A stretch of DNA of 64,000 bases from Desulfovibrionaceae bacterium (GTDB taxonomy: Bacteria > Desulfobacterota > Desulfovibrionia > Desulfovibrionales > Desulfovibrionaceae), in assembly GCA_029011315.1 (NCBI GenBank), contig JAQXLA010000015.1, positions 41,752-105,751 on the forward strand, written 5' to 3'. The position numbers and the translations under genes are program-made. The notes under the pieces are model-generated. The model worked only from the letters and a program-made list of their open reading frames with translations. It was not told the DNA's origin and ran no database searches. Shown one piece after another: positions 1 through 8,543 of this stretch (position 1 is its first letter; each line of letters starts with the position of its first letter).

Positions 1-88
1 CAATGAAGGAAGCTTCAGGTTTGACGGCGCTTTCATCGGCACCGAGCTGTTCAACAATGATGTTTTTCACTTCAGCAAAAACGTCCAT
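1..88 (-). CDS. acpP: Acyl carrier protein, 3' part cut by window edge
   Basis: Only the N-terminal 29 codons are inside the window. The translation begins MDVFAEVKNIIVEQLGADES, the usual first helix of acyl carrier proteins that carry growing acyl chains in fatty acid synthesis. The DSL phosphopantetheine serine lies outside the window. An AAGGAG ribosome binding site precedes the ATG. It follows fabG on the same strand, the usual plsX-fabH-fabG-acpP order, so fabF would be expected next. Confidence 0.93.
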   Translation of the reverse strand, partial: MDVFAEVKNIIVEQLGADESAVKPEASFI

Positions 89-115
89 GGTAAACTCCTT
101 AAAAGGGTTGATTCA

Positions 116-137
116 GAAGAAGCGGCTGGGCTTCTTC
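116..137 (-). other. Hairpin between fabG and acpP
   Basis: An 8-bp perfect stem (GAAGAAGC/GCTTCTTC) with a 6-base loop lies in the 56-base gap between the fabG stop and the acpP start. No T-run follows it in the transcript, so it is not a normal intrinsic terminator. By inference it may be a processing or stabilising structure that lets acpP mRNA accumulate above the rest of the operon. Confidence 0.45.
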
Positions 138-144
138 GTATGTT

Positions 145-888
145 CTAGCAGTACATGCCGCCGTTGACGGCAAGAACCTGCCCTGTGATGTATCCGGCCG
201 CGGGGGAGGCCAGAAATGCAACGGCATCCGCGATGTCCTGAGGTGTCCCCAGACGCTTCAGCGGAATACTGTCAACATACGATTTTTTGACTTCTTCGGG
301 AAGTACGGCGGTCATATCGGTTTCAATGAATCCCGGTGCTACCGCATTGACCGTAATGCCCCGTCCAGCCAGTTCCTTGGCCGCGGATTTGGTCAAGCCG
401 ATCAGACCCGCCTTGGCAGCGCAGTAGTTCGCCTGTCCGGCATTGCCCATCTGACCGCAAACTGATGAAATATTGATGATGCGTCCGCTGCGCTGCTTCA
501 TCATGATCTTTGCCGCTTCACGCAGGCAGATGAAAGATCCGCGCAGATTGATTTGCAATACGCGATCAAAATCCTCATCCTTCATGCGAATGAGAAGTGT
601 GTCTTTGGTAATGCCGGCATTGTTCACCAGAACGTCAAGAGAGAATTTGCCTCGGATTTCATTGTTAAAGAAATCACTGACGGCTTCCGCATCACCGACA
701 TTGAGCTGAAAAGCTTGCGCGTTTCCTCCTGCTGAGGCAATTTCTGCAACAGTTCTTTCTGCCTCTTCAGGACGGCTGACATAGGTGAGCAATACTGTGT
801 ATCCGGCTTTGGCTAGTGTAATAGCACAGGCTTTTCCGATACCCCGGGAGCCTCCTGTAACGAGTGCTGCGGACTGAAGTTCGTTCAT
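145..888 (-). CDS. fabG: 3-oxoacyl-[acyl-carrier-protein] reductase
   Basis: Short-chain dehydrogenase of 247 residues that reduces 3-oxoacyl-ACP with NADPH in the elongation cycle of type II fatty acid synthesis. Visible motifs are the cofactor loop TGGSRGIG at residues 11-18, NNAG near 89-92, Asn114, and the catalytic Ser142, Tyr155 and Lys159 in YCAAK. The C-terminal GMYC fits the FabG group. It lies between fabH and acpP on the same strand in a conserved lipid operon, which separates it from other short-chain dehydrogenases. Length is normal and nothing looks damaged. Confidence 0.95.
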   Translation of the reverse strand: MNELQSAALVTGGSRGIGKACAITLAKAGYTVLLTYVSRPEEAERTVAEIASAGGNAQAFQLNVGDAEAVSDFFNNEIRGKFSLDVLVNNAGITKDTLLIRMKDEDFDRVLQINLRGSFICLREAAKIMMKQRSGRIINISSVCGQMGNAGQANYCAAKAGLIGLTKSAAKELAGRGITVNAVAPGFIETDMTAVLPEEVKKSYVDSIPLKRLGTPQDIADAVAFLASPAAGYITGQVLAVNGGMYC

Positions 889-922
889 ACTTCCCTCTCT
901 TTTTCAAAAACGGATACGTTTC

Positions 923-1924
923 CTAGTCTGCCGCATCGGGAGCGGAGAACTGCAGAATGGCGGAACCATAGGTAAAGCCTCCTCCGAATGCCGTAAGCAG
1001 AACACGTGCGCCAGCCGGGATGCGTCCAGCTTCCATCGCTTCATGCAGCGCAATAGGTACAGAGGCTGCCGAAGTGTTTCCGAATCGATCAAGATTCACA
1101 AACACCTTATTCATAGGTGCTTTGAGCCGGGAAGCAACCGATTCCACGATACGCAGATTCGCCTGATGCGGAATAATGACGTCGATGTCTTCTGTCGTCA
1201 GGCCTGTTTTTTCCAGAATCTGCACGCACATTTCCGTCATGCGGCGCACGCCGTTGCGGTATACTTCACGCCCCTCCATGCGGATAAAGAAGTTTTCATC
1301 CACAGGATCCCCGTTTTTGACATGGAAGGCCGTGCCTCCGCCGATCGACAGTGGATCGGGAGAGCGGCCGTCAGCATGACAGCAGACTTCCGTAACCTGA
1401 GCAAGACCTTGGGGGGAACGCGCTAAAACAGCAGCTGCGGCACCGTCTCCAAATAGAACGCAAGTCGTGCGATCTTCCCAGTTTACGCGTCTTGTCAGAG
1501 CTTCGGCACAGACGAACAGTACGACGGCATCGGGACGGTTGGCCAGAATGCCCCCGGCCACTTCAAGTCCGTAAAGAAATCCGGAGCAGGCTGCGTTCAG
1601 ATCAAAGGCCATAGCCCCTTTGATGCCAAGCTGATAGCTGACGAGGCAGGCCGTGTTTGGGCAGAGATGATCCGGAGAACAGGTGGAGACGATAACATGC
1701 GTGATCTGATCCGGAGAAATATGTGCATTATTCAATGCCTGCTGTGCGGCAAGAGCACCCATATCTGACGTATTCTGCGAATCATCGAGGACATGACGGG
1801 AACGGATGCCAGTGCGCGTGACGATCCATTCATCATCGGTATCGACGATTTTCGCCAGATCATCATTGCTCAGGCTTTTGGCAGGAATAAAGGACCCCAG
1901 GCCGAGAATCTGATAGGGAGTCAT
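923..1924 (-). CDS. fabH: 3-oxoacyl-[acyl-carrier-protein] synthase III
   Basis: Initiating condensing enzyme that joins acetyl-CoA, or another short starter, to malonyl-ACP. The 333-residue protein keeps the full Cys-His-Asn triad: Cys113 in AACSGFLYG, the histidine in IIPHQAN, and the asparagine in FGNTSAAS. It lies 11 bases after plsX on the same strand, with fabG following, as in many lipid operons. Starter preference (straight or branched) cannot be read from the sequence. Confidence 0.96.
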   Translation of the reverse strand: MTPYQILGLGSFIPAKSLSNDDLAKIVDTDDEWIVTRTGIRSRHVLDDSQNTSDMGALAAQQALNNAHISPDQITHVIVSTCSPDHLCPNTACLVSYQLGIKGAMAFDLNAACSGFLYGLEVAGGILANRPDAVVLFVCAEALTRRVNWEDRTTCVLFGDGAAAAVLARSPQGLAQVTEVCCHADGRSPDPLSIGGGTAFHVKNGDPVDENFFIRMEGREVYRNGVRRMTEMCVQILEKTGLTTEDIDVIIPHQANLRIVESVASRLKAPMNKVFVNLDRFGNTSAASVPIALHEAMEAGRIPAGARVLLTAFGGGFTYGSAILQFSAPDAAD

Positions 1925-1935
1925 AATGATCCAAC

Positions 1936-2982
1936 TTAGGCGGTTTTCTGGCTTCGGTTCAGTTCTGCACTGGCGCCGATGGCCTGAATGAGCTTGTCAT
2001 TAGTACGCTTTTCAACAAAAAGACTGGACATGCGGATGGCACTGCAGATTGCCTTGGAATTGGAACGGCCGTGACAGACGATGGAAACGCTGCGCAGACC
2101 GAGGAGCAGTGCCCCGCCGTATTCTGCGTAGTCAACCACGTCCGCAAAACGACGCAGAGCGGGCTTTGCCATCCAGATGCCGAGCTTGGGCAGAAGGCCG
2201 GAATTCATAATTTCCCGTTTCATAATGCGGGTGATGGAACTGCCGAGCCCTTCGCTGAGCTTAAGAGCAATATTGCCGACAAAACCGTCGCACACAGCGA
2301 CATCAACATCGCCGGTAAAAATGTCGCGCCCTTCGATATTGCCGATGAAATTCAGATGTTCTGCTGCTTTCAACAGGTCATACGCTTCTTTAACCTGAGC
2401 ATTGCCTTTGCCTTCTTCCTCGCCAATGCTGAGAATTCCAACGCGGGGAGCAGAACTTTCAAACAGATCCTGAGCAAAAGCGTTGCCCATTAAAGCAAAC
2501 TGAAAAAGATGCTGTGGGCGACAATCTACGTTTGCTCCGACATCAAGCAAAATAATGGGTTTTTTTTCCGTAGGCAGCAGAGTTGCCAGAGCAGGACGTT
2601 CTACGCCGGGCATCCGGCCGATGGTAAACATGCCGCAGGCTACACAGGCTCCTGAATGACCGGCACTGACGACGCTGTGCGCTTTGCCATCTCTGACAAG
2701 TCGGCAGGCCACCTGAATGGAAGCGTCTTTTTTATGCCGTAGAATATCAGACGGCTTTTCATGCATCTCCGCAACCTGCGAAGCGTGAACAATTTCAAAG
2801 TCGACGTCTGTACAGTCTGCTGAAGCAAGCTCCTTTTCAATATCGGGTTGCCTTCCCACTAAAAGGAGCTTCGCACCGGTTTCCCGTCCTGCCTTTAAGG
2901 CCCCAGGAATCACCACGGAGGGACCGAAATCTCCCCCCATGGCGTCGACGGCAATAACGGCGGAACTAGTTCTGCTCTTCAT
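1936..2982 (-). CDS. plsX: Phosphate acyltransferase PlsX
   Basis: Converts acyl-ACP to acyl-phosphate, the donor used by PlsY in bacterial phospholipid synthesis. The 348-residue protein begins with a short basic stretch followed by IAVDAMGGDFGP, the family N-terminal signature. It also contains GHSGACVACG and DVGANVDCRP, typical conserved blocks. Its start overlaps the rpmF stop by 17 bases, suggesting translational coupling. The partner plsY is in the same window at 16.5-17.1 kb rather than adjacent. Confidence 0.95.
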   Translation of the reverse strand: MKSRTSSAVIAVDAMGGDFGPSVVIPGALKAGRETGAKLLLVGRQPDIEKELASADCTDVDFEIVHASQVAEMHEKPSDILRHKKDASIQVACRLVRDGKAHSVVSAGHSGACVACGMFTIGRMPGVERPALATLLPTEKKPIILLDVGANVDCRPQHLFQFALMGNAFAQDLFESSAPRVGILSIGEEEGKGNAQVKEAYDLLKAAEHLNFIGNIEGRDIFTGDVDVAVCDGFVGNIALKLSEGLGSSITRIMKREIMNSGLLPKLGIWMAKPALRRFADVVDYAEYGGALLLGLRSVSIVCHGRSNSKAICSAIRMSSLFVEKRTNDKLIQAIGASAELNRSQKTA

Positions 2983-3160
2983 TATCGGGTTTCTTCTCCA
3001 CGACCTGGCGGGAGTTATATTTTCCGCAGGAGGGGCAGACGGAATGAGGCACGGTGGGTTCGCCGCAGCTGCAGTAAATTACGGTAGGAACGGCAATGCG
3101 GTCGTGGGAACGGCGCATACCCTTCTTGGAATGAGATTTTTTATTTTGCTGAACCGCCAT
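2966..3160 (-). CDS. rpmF: 50S ribosomal protein L32
   Basis: A 64-residue protein starting MAVQQNKKSHSKKGMRRSHD, the classic L32 N-terminus. Four cysteines at residues 30, 32, 42 and 45 form a zinc-ribbon-like site. The start is supported by a GGAG ribosome binding site about nine bases upstream and by the family length; a longer reading frame upstream does not match the family. It lies between yceD and plsX, its usual place. Confidence 0.95.
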   Translation of the reverse strand: MAVQQNKKSHSKKGMRRSHDRIAVPTVIYCSCGEPTVPHSVCPSCGKYNSRQVVEKKPDNEEQN

Positions 3161-3218
3161 GGTCGTATCTCCTTGTAAGCGGCCGAAACCGCTTCGTTTG
3201 GTTCGGAACAGATCCGAG

Positions 3219-3767
3219 TTATTTTTGTATTTTGAGCTGACGCAGAATGGCCAGACGGGGATCTCCGCCGTTTTCTTCGCAGCCGCACGGCCCGTCGTTG
3301 AGATTCTTCCCGCATTCGGGGCAGATTCCTCTGCAGTCCGGTCGGCAAAGAATTTTGACAGGCAAGGCCAGAACAAATTCCTCCCATAGCAGTCCGGCGA
3401 GATTCAGCACGGGGACACCATTCTCTTCGGACATGACAAGATCGTCGATGCCTTCTTCGGAAAAGGCATTTTCTTCAGATTCGTCCTCAGAACTGCCATA
3501 GGGTTCAAAGGAATCAAAGCGGTGATCAATGGGGATGGCGGTCTCTTCAGCGCACCGCGTACAGGGCACGACGACTTCGCCGCGGAGTGTTCCCCGGATC
3601 AGACAGCCGTCTTCCTGAGGAAGCACAGTGAGTTCTCCTCGAAGAGGCGTTACAATGCGGCAGTGCATGGAGCATTCGCGGATGGGATCCGCCCAGATGG
3701 AGGGATCCTCAAGCACGAAAGTCTTGCCTGTGGCAGGTATGGAATTCAGGGCAACAGTGCGTGACAT
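3219..3767 (-). CDS. DUF177 (YceD-like) protein
   Basis: A 182-residue member of the DUF177/YceD family, linked in other bacteria to 23S rRNA or L32 expression and nearly always encoded directly before rpmF, as here. It has a CTRC pair mid-protein and a C-terminal block with CRPDCRGICPECGKNL, then DPRLAILRQL, the family hallmark. The second ATG was chosen because a GAGG motif sits nine bases upstream, whereas the first ATG abuts that motif. The frame could extend a further 12 codons. Confidence 0.88.
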   Translation of the reverse strand: MSRTVALNSIPATGKTFVLEDPSIWADPIRECSMHCRIVTPLRGELTVLPQEDGCLIRGTLRGEVVVPCTRCAEETAIPIDHRFDSFEPYGSSEDESEENAFSEEGIDDLVMSEENGVPVLNLAGLLWEEFVLALPVKILCRPDCRGICPECGKNLNDGPCGCEENGGDPRLAILRQLKIQK

Positions 3768-3817
3768 GATACACATCCTCAGACCGGAGCCAAATGACTC
3801 CAAATCGAAAAAAATTA

Positions 3818-3844
3818 CTTACACATATGAAGAAAAAGTGTCAA
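3818..3844 (-). promoter_or_regulatory. Putative promoter of yceD-rpmF-plsX-fab operon
   Basis: A perfect TTGACA lies at 3839-3844 on the minus strand, about 70 bases upstream of the yceD start and just downstream of the hcp terminator. The -10 candidate 17 bases on is TAAGTA, which is weak. The position between a terminator and the first operon gene supports it; the -10 match alone would not. Confidence 0.4.
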
Positions 3845-3848
3845 GACG

Positions 3849-3900
3849 CAAAAAAGAAACAAAAAGAGAGCCTCTCCGCGCAAAAAATCTGGAGAGGCTC
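3849..3900 (-). terminator. Intrinsic terminator after hcp
   Basis: A 10-bp perfect stem GAGCCTCTCC/GGAGAGGCTC (3868-3877 and 3891-3900) is followed on the minus strand by TCTTTTTGTTTCTTTTTT. It separates the type VI secretion genes from the lipid operon. Confidence 0.88.
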
Positions 3901-3924
3901 GAGAATGCTGGATTTTAAGAGAAG

Positions 3925-4404
3925 CTATTTGTTCCAATCGTCCGTGAATTCGATATTGCCGTCATTATAGGTCCATGTAATCTTGGAATAGGTGAAGGAC
4001 ACGGATTCCATATCATGGTACGGCTTGTTTTCAGGCAGGAAAGTCAGAGGCGTTTCCTTCTTCATTGAAACAATGATGGCGTTTTCCATCTTGATAGTAT
4101 AGTATTTTTCTTCTGTTCCGTCATCCTTAATACGGTAATGATCGATAGTTACGGTGCACTGTTCACCCTGACAGCAGGCCTTGTACAGCTTGGGACTGGC
4201 CTGATCAAGATGTTTGGAAACGGTAAGAGGATGGTGAATGCGCTGCCCCGTGGGAAGGCCGGTATGCGTATCCTTCGGAACTTCGACGACGTGATCGACA
4301 GCATACAGGATAATCTTATCCTTCTTATCGCCGCCCTGACGACAATCACCCTTGATTTCGCCCTGAGCGTTTCCAGTAACCTGCATGTATGCGGTAAGTG
4401 CCAT
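3925..4404 (-). CDS. hcp: Type VI secretion tube protein Hcp
   Basis: A 159-residue Hcp-family protein. Hcp hexamers stack into the inner tube of the contractile type VI secretion apparatus and are exported on firing. The N-terminus MALTAYMQVTG, the central IHHPLTVSKHLD segment and the C-terminal beta-rich FTYSKITWTY region are typical. A strong ribosome binding site (GAGGAG) precedes the ATG. It follows tssC on the same strand after a 120-base gap with its own candidate promoter, and is closed by a terminator. No C-terminal effector extension is present. Confidence 0.93.
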   Translation of the reverse strand: MALTAYMQVTGNAQGEIKGDCRQGGDKKDKIILYAVDHVVEVPKDTHTGLPTGQRIHHPLTVSKHLDQASPKLYKACCQGEQCTVTIDHYRIKDDGTEEKYYTIKMENAIIVSMKKETPLTFLPENKPYHDMESVSFTYSKITWTYNDGNIEFTDDWNK

Positions 4405-4491
4405 GATCCTGACTCCTCGAGGTAAAATGTTTTGAAACTCTGATTGCGGAGAGGTTTGCTGTGAAAAGCTTTGAATCCTTCTCTTATTTGA

Positions 4492-4519
4492 GAAATAAAG
4501 CTTTTTTTCCTGCTGTCAA
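4492..4519 (-). promoter_or_regulatory. Putative hcp promoter
   Basis: In the tssC-hcp gap the minus strand carries a perfect TTGACA (4514-4519), a 16-base spacer and TATTTC (4492-4497). The tssC stop lies just upstream. A dedicated hcp promoter would fit the high copy need for the tube protein, but the -10 match is only partial. Confidence 0.35.
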
Positions 4520-4524
4520 TACGT

Positions 4525-6000
4525 TTAATTTTTGTCCAGCTTGCCGACCAGAGAAAGCGTGAAGCTGGCGCCCATGTATTTGAAGTGAGGACGTGCCATA
4601 ATGCTGACAGTGTACCAGCCGGGTTCTCCCTCCACATCGCTCACAACCACTTTGGCTTCGCGCAAAGGACGTTTGCTTCGGGTAGCTGGATCGGGATCGT
4701 CCATTTCAGTCACATACTGGCCTATCCAGGCGTTCAATTCTCGATCCAGATCGCCGCGTTCTTTCCACGTTCCGATATTTTCTCTTTGAATTACCTTGAT
4801 ATAGTGAGCCAGGCGATTCATGATCATCATATAAGGGAGCTGTGTTGAAAGACGGAAATTGAGTTCTGCCGCCTTACCCTCAGGCGTATTGGGAAAAACC
4901 TTGGGTTTCTGGCAGGAGTTGGCGGAGAAAAAGGCTGCATTGTCCGCTCCCTTGCGCATGGTCAAGGCTATGAATCCCTCTTCAGACAGTTCGTATTCCC
5001 GGCGTTCTGAAATGAGCACCTCAGTGGGGATTTTTGTCTGAATCTGTCCCATGGCTTCAAAATTGTAGATGGGAAGATTTTCTACAGTACCCCCTCCCTG
5101 AGGTCCGATGATGTTGGCGCACCAGCGGTATTTGGCAAAGCTGTCAGTCAGGCGGGCTGCGAAAGCGAAGGCCGTATTGCCCCAGCAGAAATCTTCAGTG
5201 CAGTTGGCTTCTTCCTCGAAGACGAAGGTCTTTGCAGGCACTGTGTCGCTTCCATAAGGCGTACGCAGCAGGAATCGGGGCAACGTCAGTCCAACATAGC
5301 GAGCGTCTTCCGATTCCCGGAAGCCGCGCCATTTCGTATATTGAGGCATTTCAAAGATAGATTTGAGATCTTTGAGATTGGGAAGCTGTTCCCAGGAATC
5401 AATGCCGAAAAACTCTTTGCCGACAGCGGCGATAAACGGCGCATGGGACATAGCGGAAACGGAAGCTGCGTACTGCAGCAATTGAATATCCTGCGTTCCC
5501 GGACCAAATTCATAATTGGCGATGACAGCTCCTACAGGCTGCCCGCCGAACTGGCCGTATTCCGCCGTATAGATATGGCGATACAGACCGGAACGCATGA
5601 TTTCCGGCGTATCCTCAAAATCGTTGAGAAGATCCTCTTTGGAGACATTAAGAAATTCTATTTTGATATTCTGGCGAAAATCGGTATTGTCAACCAGATA
5701 CTTTAGTCCGCGCCAGGCGCTTTCCATTTCCTGAAAGGCTTTGTCATGCATGATGACATTGACCTGACTGGAAAGCTTCGCATCGAGATCGGCAAGCATG
5801 TTGTCAATGAGACGAGGAGCGACCTTCTGATCACCTGAGGTATTGACCAGCTGTTTCAGAAAGGCTTCAAGGCCGACACGAGTGGCAGTATATCCTTCGT
5901 CTCCGGGTTTGAGACGGGTAGCTTCGACAATTTCATCCAGCAAATTCAGCTCGGCTTCTGCTGCGGCCTGAGGCGTGGTCTGCAAATCTGTTTCGTTCAT
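4525..6000 (-). CDS. tssC: Type VI secretion sheath large subunit TssC (VipB)
   Basis: Large subunit of the contractile sheath that surrounds the Hcp tube and drives injection on contraction. The 491-residue length is standard. Recognisable family blocks include the N-terminal LLDEIVEATRL and DNMLADLDAKLSSQVNVIMH, then AWRGLKYLVDNT and the C-terminal WYTVSIMARPHFKYMGASFT. It follows tssB with a 29-base gap on the same strand. No frameshift is seen. Confidence 0.96.
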   Translation of the reverse strand: MNETDLQTTPQAAAEAELNLLDEIVEATRLKPGDEGYTATRVGLEAFLKQLVNTSGDQKVAPRLIDNMLADLDAKLSSQVNVIMHDKAFQEMESAWRGLKYLVDNTDFRQNIKIEFLNVSKEDLLNDFEDTPEIMRSGLYRHIYTAEYGQFGGQPVGAVIANYEFGPGTQDIQLLQYAASVSAMSHAPFIAAVGKEFFGIDSWEQLPNLKDLKSIFEMPQYTKWRGFRESEDARYVGLTLPRFLLRTPYGSDTVPAKTFVFEEEANCTEDFCWGNTAFAFAARLTDSFAKYRWCANIIGPQGGGTVENLPIYNFEAMGQIQTKIPTEVLISERREYELSEEGFIALTMRKGADNAAFFSANSCQKPKVFPNTPEGKAAELNFRLSTQLPYMMIMNRLAHYIKVIQRENIGTWKERGDLDRELNAWIGQYVTEMDDPDPATRSKRPLREAKVVVSDVEGEPGWYTVSIMARPHFKYMGASFTLSLVGKLDKN

Positions 6001-6029
6001 ACGTTTGAAATCCTTAGATTTAGCGGTTT

Positions 6030-6515
6030 TCAGGCATTCAGCCCGAGAGCCTTGAGCAGCTCTTCCCGGGCCTTTTCATCAGTGATGGTTTCCTGAATGC
6101 GGCGCCGAAATTCGGGAATATTGGAAAGAGGTCCTTTAAGAGCCTTCAGAGCATCACGGAGTTCCAGCATTTTTGCCAGTTCCGGAACCTGCCTGGCGAT
6201 AGCGTCCGGCTCGAAGTCACGCAGATTTTGAAATTTCAGATCGACATTCATTCGGCTGTCTGGATCGTCGGATAGCCGGTTGGGAACGCTGATTCTCAAT
6301 CCCAGATTCTGGGCGTTCATCACATTGCCGAAATTGTCTTTATCTACAGAAACGACATCGCGATCCTCGACGGAGCGATCATCCGTGCGCATGGTAAAAT
6401 CGCCAATCACCATCAGCTTCAGAGGAAGTTCCACATCTTCCTTGACATCGCCTGCAGAGGGTCGGTACACGATATTGACGCGTTCCTTGGGAGCAACGGA
6501 TCCTTCTTTTGCCAT
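6030..6515 (-). CDS. tssB: Type VI secretion sheath small subunit TssB (VipA)
   Basis: A 161-residue protein that pairs with TssC to form the contractile sheath. Family features are the N-terminal RVNIVYRP, the LPLKLMVIGDFT strand and the C-terminal helix ending EEARELL-like (KAREELLKALGLN). The start at MAKEGSVAPKER was chosen because AAAGGAA lies eight to nine bases upstream; the frame extends 25 codons further without family similarity. It lies between tssA and tssC. Confidence 0.94.
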   Translation of the reverse strand: MAKEGSVAPKERVNIVYRPSAGDVKEDVELPLKLMVIGDFTMRTDDRSVEDRDVVSVDKDNFGNVMNAQNLGLRISVPNRLSDDPDSRMNVDLKFQNLRDFEPDAIARQVPELAKMLELRDALKALKGPLSNIPEFRRRIQETITDEKAREELLKALGLNA

Positions 6516-6675
6516 GATAGAATTCCTTTCGTATACGTGGTGTCTGTCGTTATCGGCCAGGTCACAGATTTTTTCTGTGCATCCGGGCATCCTGCTTTTT
6601 TGTGCCTCTTTTATTTTGATGAATACGCTGCTTTGCTATTTTTTACAATAGGATAAGTAAGTAAGATGTTTTTAT

Positions 6676-8265
6676 TTATTCCCGCAGGGCTTTGGCCAGA
6701 CGGAGAGCGGATCCTGGAGCGAGAGAGGTAAGTCGTTCGAGACAGCAGGAGGCTTTTTCGGGGCGATTGAGGAAACGCCAGACATCGTGCAGAACAGCCA
6801 GCGATTTTGCTGTTTCTTCCGCGTCCCAGCGTTCCATATCCTGAAGAACCTTCTCCAGCTCCGTGGCCATAGGTGTCAGAAGCATGGACTGCTTCAGCCG
6901 CAAAACCCCGGAAAGAGCCTCCGTTCGGAATCGTACGGAAGCTGATCCACCAAATTGCGGATTTCTGGCTGCCTGATGCAGGAGTGTCAGTGCCTCTTCG
7001 GCTTTGTCTTTTCGGAACAATCCGCGGCTTTTGAGAAGAATTGTTTCTACAGGATCTTCAGGCGTGGTGTCATTGCCAGCGGATTCCCTTTGCAGATCTC
7101 GAACCCACTGCAGCGTTTGGGGATCGGCAAAGGGCGAACTGTCAGAAAAGCAAAGCTGTTCCGCTCCGGGGAGACGACGAAGAAAGAGGAGGATTTCTCC
7201 GCATACGGCGGCACGGGCGGATGCATAGGATCCCCCCATATTTTTCAAGGCATTTTCAATGATTCTATGGGGAGTCAGACAGAATGGAGACTCCGGAGCA
7301 AACCGTACAGCAGCCAGAGCTGCAGCGGGGTCATTTCCGGATCGTGCAAGCTTCTGCAGGGCTTCCAGTCGTTCACCATCCGGAGGAGGAAGCAGTGTTA
7401 CTCCGTTTTCTGCGGGAGGCAGGGATGCAATCCGTCCCCAAAGAGCGATGTAGAGCGCTTTCCAAGGCAGAACGGATGTCGGACATTCTTCAATAAAGGC
7501 ATAGCTGAGATACAGATTCGCCGCATCGCATAGACGTGCGGCTGCTTCAGCGGCATCTTTGGCATCTTCTGCCGGAGGATGGGGAAGAGGAGGAATCGCT
7601 TTCTGGACGGGCAGTTTTTTTTCCGGATCCCTGGGAGGATCTGTTGTTTCGGCAGGAGAAATCAGATCCGGCGATGGGGCAGGGGAAGTTTCGGGAATGG
7701 GTTCCGGCTCTTTGGCAGGTTCCGGATTGCTGACTTCCAGGCGGGAAAGCCATTCACGGAGTTCCCGGTTTGGGGGAATATCAAGATCTTTTTCCGCAGC
7801 TATGCCATCGAATATGGAAATGGCATCCTGTATCTGCGCATACAGAGGCGGCGTGAGCGGATCATCGGTACGTTCGAAAATAATGAGGCTTTGCTCCTGC
7901 CACCACTTCAGAATATTGAGTCTGGCGCGCATGCGGCTTAATTTGGGAAAACCGTCCTCCCACCAGGAGGAGAGAACATCGCAGAGCACAGTTGTTCCTG
8001 TGCACCAGCCTTCCAGTCCTTCCGTGCGTCCGAGGGCTATGGAAAGATAGACGGCCGCTGCAATGTCCTTAGCTCTGGAGCGAAGAATTTCCGCTGCCAT
8101 GTCGCGCACGACAGTCCAGTTTACAGAAGCCTCCCCCTGCAAAGAACTGATTTTTGCGATTTCCTCCGCCATTTTTTCGTATTCCGGAGAATAGCGGGCC
8201 TCTTCACCCGCAGGATGCTCATCGGAAATGGGGATTTTGCCGATGTCTTGCAGCAGTTCGTTCAT
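6676..8265 (-). CDS. tssA: Type VI secretion protein TssA
   Basis: A 529-residue ImpA/TssA-type protein, which caps or organises sheath and tube assembly. The N-terminal ImpA domain is clear: PAGEEARYSPEYEKMAEEI near the start, then LRSRAKDIAAAVYLSIALGR and a Trp-rich VLSSWWEDGFPKL segment. The middle is Pro/Glu rich (roughly residues 190-240) and looks like a linker. The C-terminal half is helical and less conserved. The start has a strong GGAGG site four to six bases upstream; a longer frame (45 codons) is rejected. It is the first gene of the block. Confidence 0.9.
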   Translation of the reverse strand: MNELLQDIGKIPISDEHPAGEEARYSPEYEKMAEEIAKISSLQGEASVNWTVVRDMAAEILRSRAKDIAAAVYLSIALGRTEGLEGWCTGTTVLCDVLSSWWEDGFPKLSRMRARLNILKWWQEQSLIIFERTDDPLTPPLYAQIQDAISIFDGIAAEKDLDIPPNRELREWLSRLEVSNPEPAKEPEPIPETSPAPSPDLISPAETTDPPRDPEKKLPVQKAIPPLPHPPAEDAKDAAEAAARLCDAANLYLSYAFIEECPTSVLPWKALYIALWGRIASLPPAENGVTLLPPPDGERLEALQKLARSGNDPAAALAAVRFAPESPFCLTPHRIIENALKNMGGSYASARAAVCGEILLFLRRLPGAEQLCFSDSSPFADPQTLQWVRDLQRESAGNDTTPEDPVETILLKSRGLFRKDKAEEALTLLHQAARNPQFGGSASVRFRTEALSGVLRLKQSMLLTPMATELEKVLQDMERWDAEETAKSLAVLHDVWRFLNRPEKASCCLERLTSLAPGSALRLAKALRE

Positions 8266-8379
8266 TTGGCTTTCCTCCGGATGTGTTGTACGTGGATTGT
8301 CTTTGTCTGTTTCATGTCCAGATGAACAACTGATCATGCCAATTGATTCGGGCGGCAATATCGCATATTCAGTGTTTTC

Positions 8380-8385
8380 ATTATA
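8380..8385 (-). promoter_or_regulatory. Putative -10 element upstream of tssA
   Basis: A perfect TATAAT occurs on the minus strand about 115 bases upstream of the tssA start, in the divergent gap shared with the hydrolase gene. No good -35 lies at the right distance, so the call is tentative. Confidence 0.3.
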
Positions 8386-8543
8386 GAAAAGAATGCACAA
8401 GAATAAAAGACTTTATCCATAGCTTGGAGTTCGGAGATTCTTTTCTTGCGGATCAGTGCAGTTCTGTCCGCTTGCTTTTCTTTCGGCTTACGCATAGCTT
8501 TGCTGCATAGTGTGTTTTTTTCAATCTGAGAGGGAAAAGAAAC

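Noticed and set aside
8318..8345. TTGGCAT...TTGT on the minus strand before tssA, like a sigma-54 promoter
   Set aside because: Spacing is off by one and the GC of the -12 element is missing.
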